NCBI GenBank assembly: GCA_944325625.1
Contig: CALVAP010000016.1
Span: forward strand, 1-43,673
DNA length: 43,673 nucleotides
DNA from: Candidatus Gastranaerophilales bacterium
Lineage (GTDB): Bacteria; Cyanobacteriota; Vampirovibrionia; Gastranaerophilales; Gastranaerophilaceae
Direction of reading: 5' to 3'
The position numbers and the translations under genes were made by a program. Shown piece by piece: positions 42,901 to 43,673 of this stretch (position 1 is its first letter; each line of letters begins with the position of its first letter). A model generated the notes under the pieces. The model was not told the origin of the DNA and made no database searches. It saw only the letters and a list, made by a program, of their open reading frames with translations.

Positions 42901-43673
42901 CACAGGTGATGGCGCAGATTCGGTTAATATTACAGATTATGCATCTAGCAACACCATTGACGGCGGTAGCGGATACAACCAATATACCGATAACGGCTCT
43001 AATAATACCTTTATAAACTTTGAAACACCTATTGAAAACTGGGGTACTGCAGGTGGTACGGTGTCATTTGGTCAAGATGAGTCCAAAACCGTCCAAATCG
43101 GCGATAAAATCTATACTATCGAAAACCTTAAAACCACGACAGGTAACAACTCACTCACCTGGTCATATGATAGCAACACAGGTGAAATAACCTTTAGTGG
43201 TTCGTCATTTGGCATAACCGCAGCCGACGGGCAAGATGATAAGATTAAACTTGATGGCTACGACAACCAAATCAACACCGGTGATGGCGCAGATTCGGTT
43301 AATATTACAGATCATGCATCTAGCAACACCGTAAACACTGGCGAGGGCAACGATTCGGTTGAGGTTTCTGGACCTGAGAACACCGTAAACACTGGCGAGG
43401 GCAACGATTCGGTTTTTCTTGTCGGATATAGAAATACTGTCAACACAGGCGAGGGCAACGATTCGGTTTCGGTTGCGGGCGGATCCAACACCGTTGACAC
43501 TGGCGAGGGCAACGATTCGGTTTCAGTTTCCGGAGGTTACAACACCATTGATACAGGCGATGGAGATGACTTTATTGTTATTTCATCTGGTGGTAACATA
43601 GTTTATTCAGGAAACGGCAATGATACAATTAAAATTACTGGGGAATATTATCACGGTTCTCATATAAATACAG
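36977..43673 (+). CDS. Giant flagellin with RTX-like beta-roll array (3' end outside window)
   Basis: The frame starts at GTG 36977 (TAA at 36956-36958 closes it upstream; no ATG fits) and runs 2232 codons without a stop to the window end. Residues 1-140 are a flagellin N-terminal D0/D1 domain: ISINNSLLNLKLQN, then LQRLITGLRINSPSDDPAGF (28-47), IRGLEVVNQNIQSAMSILG and EIRDLVAKS (90-98). Residues about 165-305 are a Ser/Thr/Pro/Met linker. From residue 310 come at least twelve modules of 111-202 residues, each a conserved block (WGTSGGTVSF, KTVQIGDKIYTIENL, TGEITFSGSSFGITAADGQD) followed by RTX-type repeats such as TGEGNDSVSVSGDYNTID. About 35 xGxGxD sites are visible. The C-terminal D0/D1 half, needed for a true flagellin, is not in the window. 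AAGG is 10 nt before the GTG. Confidence 0.88.
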   Translation, partial: MISINNSLLNLKLQNTIFNNFQSFTTSLQRLITGLRINSPSDDPAGFYIASNFTTQIRGLEVVNQNIQSAMSILGIADESIEEINDIMGEIRDLVAKSTSDYLTPEEREANQKKINELFAQAKQIKENAEYKGNKLLSNTIKLDKNETYYNDKTSSGKSVATLGGISRTYTPVTTAAGQVLNKLADVTPTTSASPSSDTPSSDSEAQPDEVSSLADTTPTTQSTETPEPLMSASTMMFSAAPAMYSTLAAPTSSQDPSDASITMMSLDEPDASTQSPNSGIMMMSLDAGDAAAAPANAPASTMSSDVENWGTSGGTVSFSKGTSKTVQIGDKVYTIENLKTSITSNSLKWSYDSGTGEITFSGSSFCITAADGQDDKMKLSIGSYNQIHTGDGADSVNLSSSSSRNNTVNTGEGNDSVSVSGDYNTIDTGEGNDSVSVSGYSDSNTIDGGTGSNTYVNNSTSTTPNTITNFENAGTLSFSQNETKTIQIDGKTYTVQNLKNNSSANSLTWTYDDSTGEITFWGSSFGIIAADGQDDKIKLQSGSYNQIHTGDGADSVNIAYSYSYYNTVNTGEGNDSVSVSGNSNTIDTGIGDDYISIAGSVNAVTSGAGNDTVFVSNADNYICTGEDDDSIAILSSDNQNNNIIETGLGINDKIIYQSSYSSNIPIRTIIQSYESNETKTIAIGDKTYTIQNNGTKGNELTYFVSNNGLISFTGDNFTITAANNQSDNIIINGDNNNVDTADNNDTIVINGNSNNVNGGSGVDTYTDIGSNNTLSNVETQLTEVNWGSTEGTVSFNANETKVVKISDKTYIITNVGYRSNSLYWSYDSNTGNITFDGPLFTITAGNGQDDKLNVGGSSSFIFTGDGDDLVNNDFESYVIQINTGKGNDTVNTRGDDYHSWSVIYTGDGNDVINNSTDLSDYILAGGSGYNQYTGDITNNAVINFAPPAEDWGTAGGTVSFAQDESKTVQIGDKIYTIENLKNNSTANSLTWSYNNSTGEITFSGSSFGITAADGQDDKIKLGSGSYNTIDTGDGADSVNLSSSSSRYNTVNTGEGNDSVSVSGHDNTIDTGEGNDSVSVSGSDHTIDGGTGSNTYVNNSTSSNTITNFENAGTLSFSRNETKTIQIDGKTYTVQNLKNRSSANSLTWTYNDSTGEITFWGSSFGITAADGQDDKIKLSSGDANQINTCDGADSVNLSSFSSRYNTVNTGGGNDSVSVSGDYNTIDTGDGADSVNLSSSSSSLSQYNTVNTGEGNDSVSASGSSNTIDGGSGTNTYVNNSTSSSSNTITNFENAGTLSFTQNETKTIQIDGKTYTVQNLKNSSSANSLTWTYDNTTGEITFWGSSFGITAADGQDDKIKLDGYYNQIYTGDGNDSISAWKAYHSTIDGGAGNDTISNLDISYGNTTQNIEVWDITDSYGSLSFNQNESKTVQIGDKIYTITNNGNANNSLSFAYYSDYDEITFDGSSFGITAADGQDDKINIGGSYNSVYTGDGDDYVCSSAGSGHNTIDTGIGDDSVKIQGMSAHNTVYTGDGDDYVYTSTGTSNNTIDGGSGLNTYEDNGTGNSFINFDPPENWGTSGGSVSFGKDESKTVQIGDKIYTIENLGNSSNGLSWSYDNSTGEITFSGSSFGITAANGQDDKIKLIDGYYNQIYTGDGDDSINGWNAYNSTIDTGEGNDSVSVSGYSNSNTIDGGTGSNTYVNNSTSTIPNTITNFENAGTFSFSQNETKTIQIDGKTYTVQNLSDSSSANSLTWTYDNTTGEITFRGSSFGITAADGQDDKIKLIDGSYNQINTGDGDDLVNIVFGSHDNTVNTGEGNDSVDVSGHDNTIDTGEGNDYVYTSTGASNNTIDGGSGLNTYEDNGTGNSFINFETPVENWGTSGGTVSFTQDESKTVQIGDKIYTIENLTTSSTSNSLTWSYDSNTGEITFEGDYSFKITAATGQDDKINWGIHSGELYTGDGNDTINVNNSNNIINTGDGADSVNITDYASSNTIDGGSGYNQYTDNGSNNTFINFETPIENWGTAGGTVSFGQDESKTVQIGDKIYTIENLKTTTGNNSLTWSYDSNTGEITFSGSSFGITAADGQDDKIKLDGYDNQINTGDGADSVNITDHASSNTVNTGEGNDSVEVSGPENTVNTGEGNDSVFLVGYRNTVNTGEGNDSVSVAGGSNTVDTGEGNDSVSVSGGYNTIDTGDGDDFIVISSGGNIVYSGNGNDTIKITGEYYHGSHINT
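37895..43673 (+). repeat. Twelve tandem protein-coding modules in the giant flagellin
   Basis: Modules begin near 37895, 38390, 38996, 39329, 39821, 40304, 40850, 41207, 41696, 42122, 42599 and 43031. Two block types occur: A (ENWGT.GGTVSF...KTVQIGDKIYTIENL) and B (ENAGTLSFSQNETKTIQIDGK). A followed by B appears at modules 1-2, 5-6 and 9-10, and a second B follows at module 7. Most modules end with DGG(T/S)GxNxY, where the Asp of the RTX motif is replaced by Asn, which looks like a capping turn. Near-identical DNA stretches, such as GGCGAGGGCAACGATTCGGT, recur many times, so the region is prone to recombination and misassembly. Confidence 0.85.

Noticed and set aside
37975-43512. Minus-strand frames over the flagellin repeats coding Pro/Ser/Glu/Thr-rich proteins (TESLPSPV type repeats)
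   Set aside because: They are the antisense reading of the RTX repeats; they have no ribosome binding sites and their periodicity is that of the plus-strand repeat.
38100-43600. CRISPR-like regular repeats
   Set aside because: The repeats are in frame, vary at synonymous positions and encode RTX motifs; there are no unique spacers of constant length and no cas genes.
39747-43601. Short plus-strand frames of 60-95 codons within the repeat region
   Set aside because: They lie in a different frame from the continuous 2232-codon reading and simply mirror its repeats.
1-43673. tRNA, rRNA, tmRNA, insertion sequences, integrases or att sites
   Set aside because: I looked through the gaps between genes and saw no cloverleaf-like element with CCA end, no transposase or integrase motifs, and no terminal inverted repeats; a covariance-model search would be needed to exclude small RNAs.

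Overview
The window looks like an AT-rich chromosomal segment from a non-photosynthetic relative of cyanobacteria, most likely a gut-type Vampirovibrionia/Melainabacteria (Gastranaerophilales-like) bacterium. The main support is the response regulator at 17340-18092, which reads as an RpaB/Ycf27 orthologue almost from end to end. Also consistent are an oxygen-labile two-subunit Fe-S serine dehydratase, a FliW/CsrA pair with a flagellin, a LexA-type box with the cyanobacterial GTAC-N4-GTTC core, and many lineage-type hypothetical proteins. This is inference from sequence pattern; no database was searched.

Layout. 1-5.0 kb: an M49-like metallopeptidase coupled to a polyprenyl diphosphate synthase, a Gly/Asn-rich small protein, and sdaAB-sdaAA. 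5.0-6.3 kb (minus): an MBL-fold hydrolase and a self-contained two-gene operon of tiny peptides (54 and 48 codons) with its own promoter and terminator. 6.3-13.4 kb (plus): a translation operon, purD-like, ylxR/rnpM, infB, rbfA and truB, running into envelope genes (DUF2993, GerMN) and a lone HicB-like protein. 13.4-17.2 kb (minus): a small unknown, rpsG, rpsL, lipA, lpdA. 17.3-24.6 kb: rpaB-like regulator, a 51-aa basic protein, an FtsB/DivIC-like protein, a radical SAM/SPASM protein, a sugar kinase with a CsaB-like pyruvyl transferase, and secD-secF. 24.7-32.4 kb: a LexA/UmuD hybrid with UmuC, a 442-aa membrane protein, purB, panD, an XRE regulator, TPR proteins, fliW and csrA. 32.4-35.8 kb (minus): deoC, an AMIN/Amidase_3 cell wall amidase, and murI. 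36.0-43.7 kb (plus): two small unknown genes, then one open reading frame that runs off the end of the window.

The standout is that last gene (36977 to the end). It opens with a clear flagellin N-terminal D0/D1 domain, passes through a Ser/Thr/Pro linker, and continues as at least twelve tandem modules. Each module joins a conserved beta-rich block of about 70 residues to a run of RTX-type (hemolysin-type, calcium-binding) beta-roll repeats. I read it codon by codon and found no stop in 2232 codons. It appears to be a giant flagellin, or flagellin-headed filament protein, whose variable region is a calcium-dependent beta-roll array. A CsrA-like site overlaps its ribosome binding site, and fliW-csrA lies about 5 kb upstream, so FliW-CsrA control of its translation is a natural hypothesis.

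A second recurring signal is promoter architecture. Four first-in-unit genes (purD-like, lpdA, the radical SAM gene, lexA/umuD) have no Shine-Dalgarno sequence and carry a -10 hexamer exactly 6 nt before the ATG, which predicts leaderless mRNAs. Other genes here have strong Shine-Dalgarno sites. No rRNA, tRNA, CRISPR array, insertion sequence or prophage was seen.
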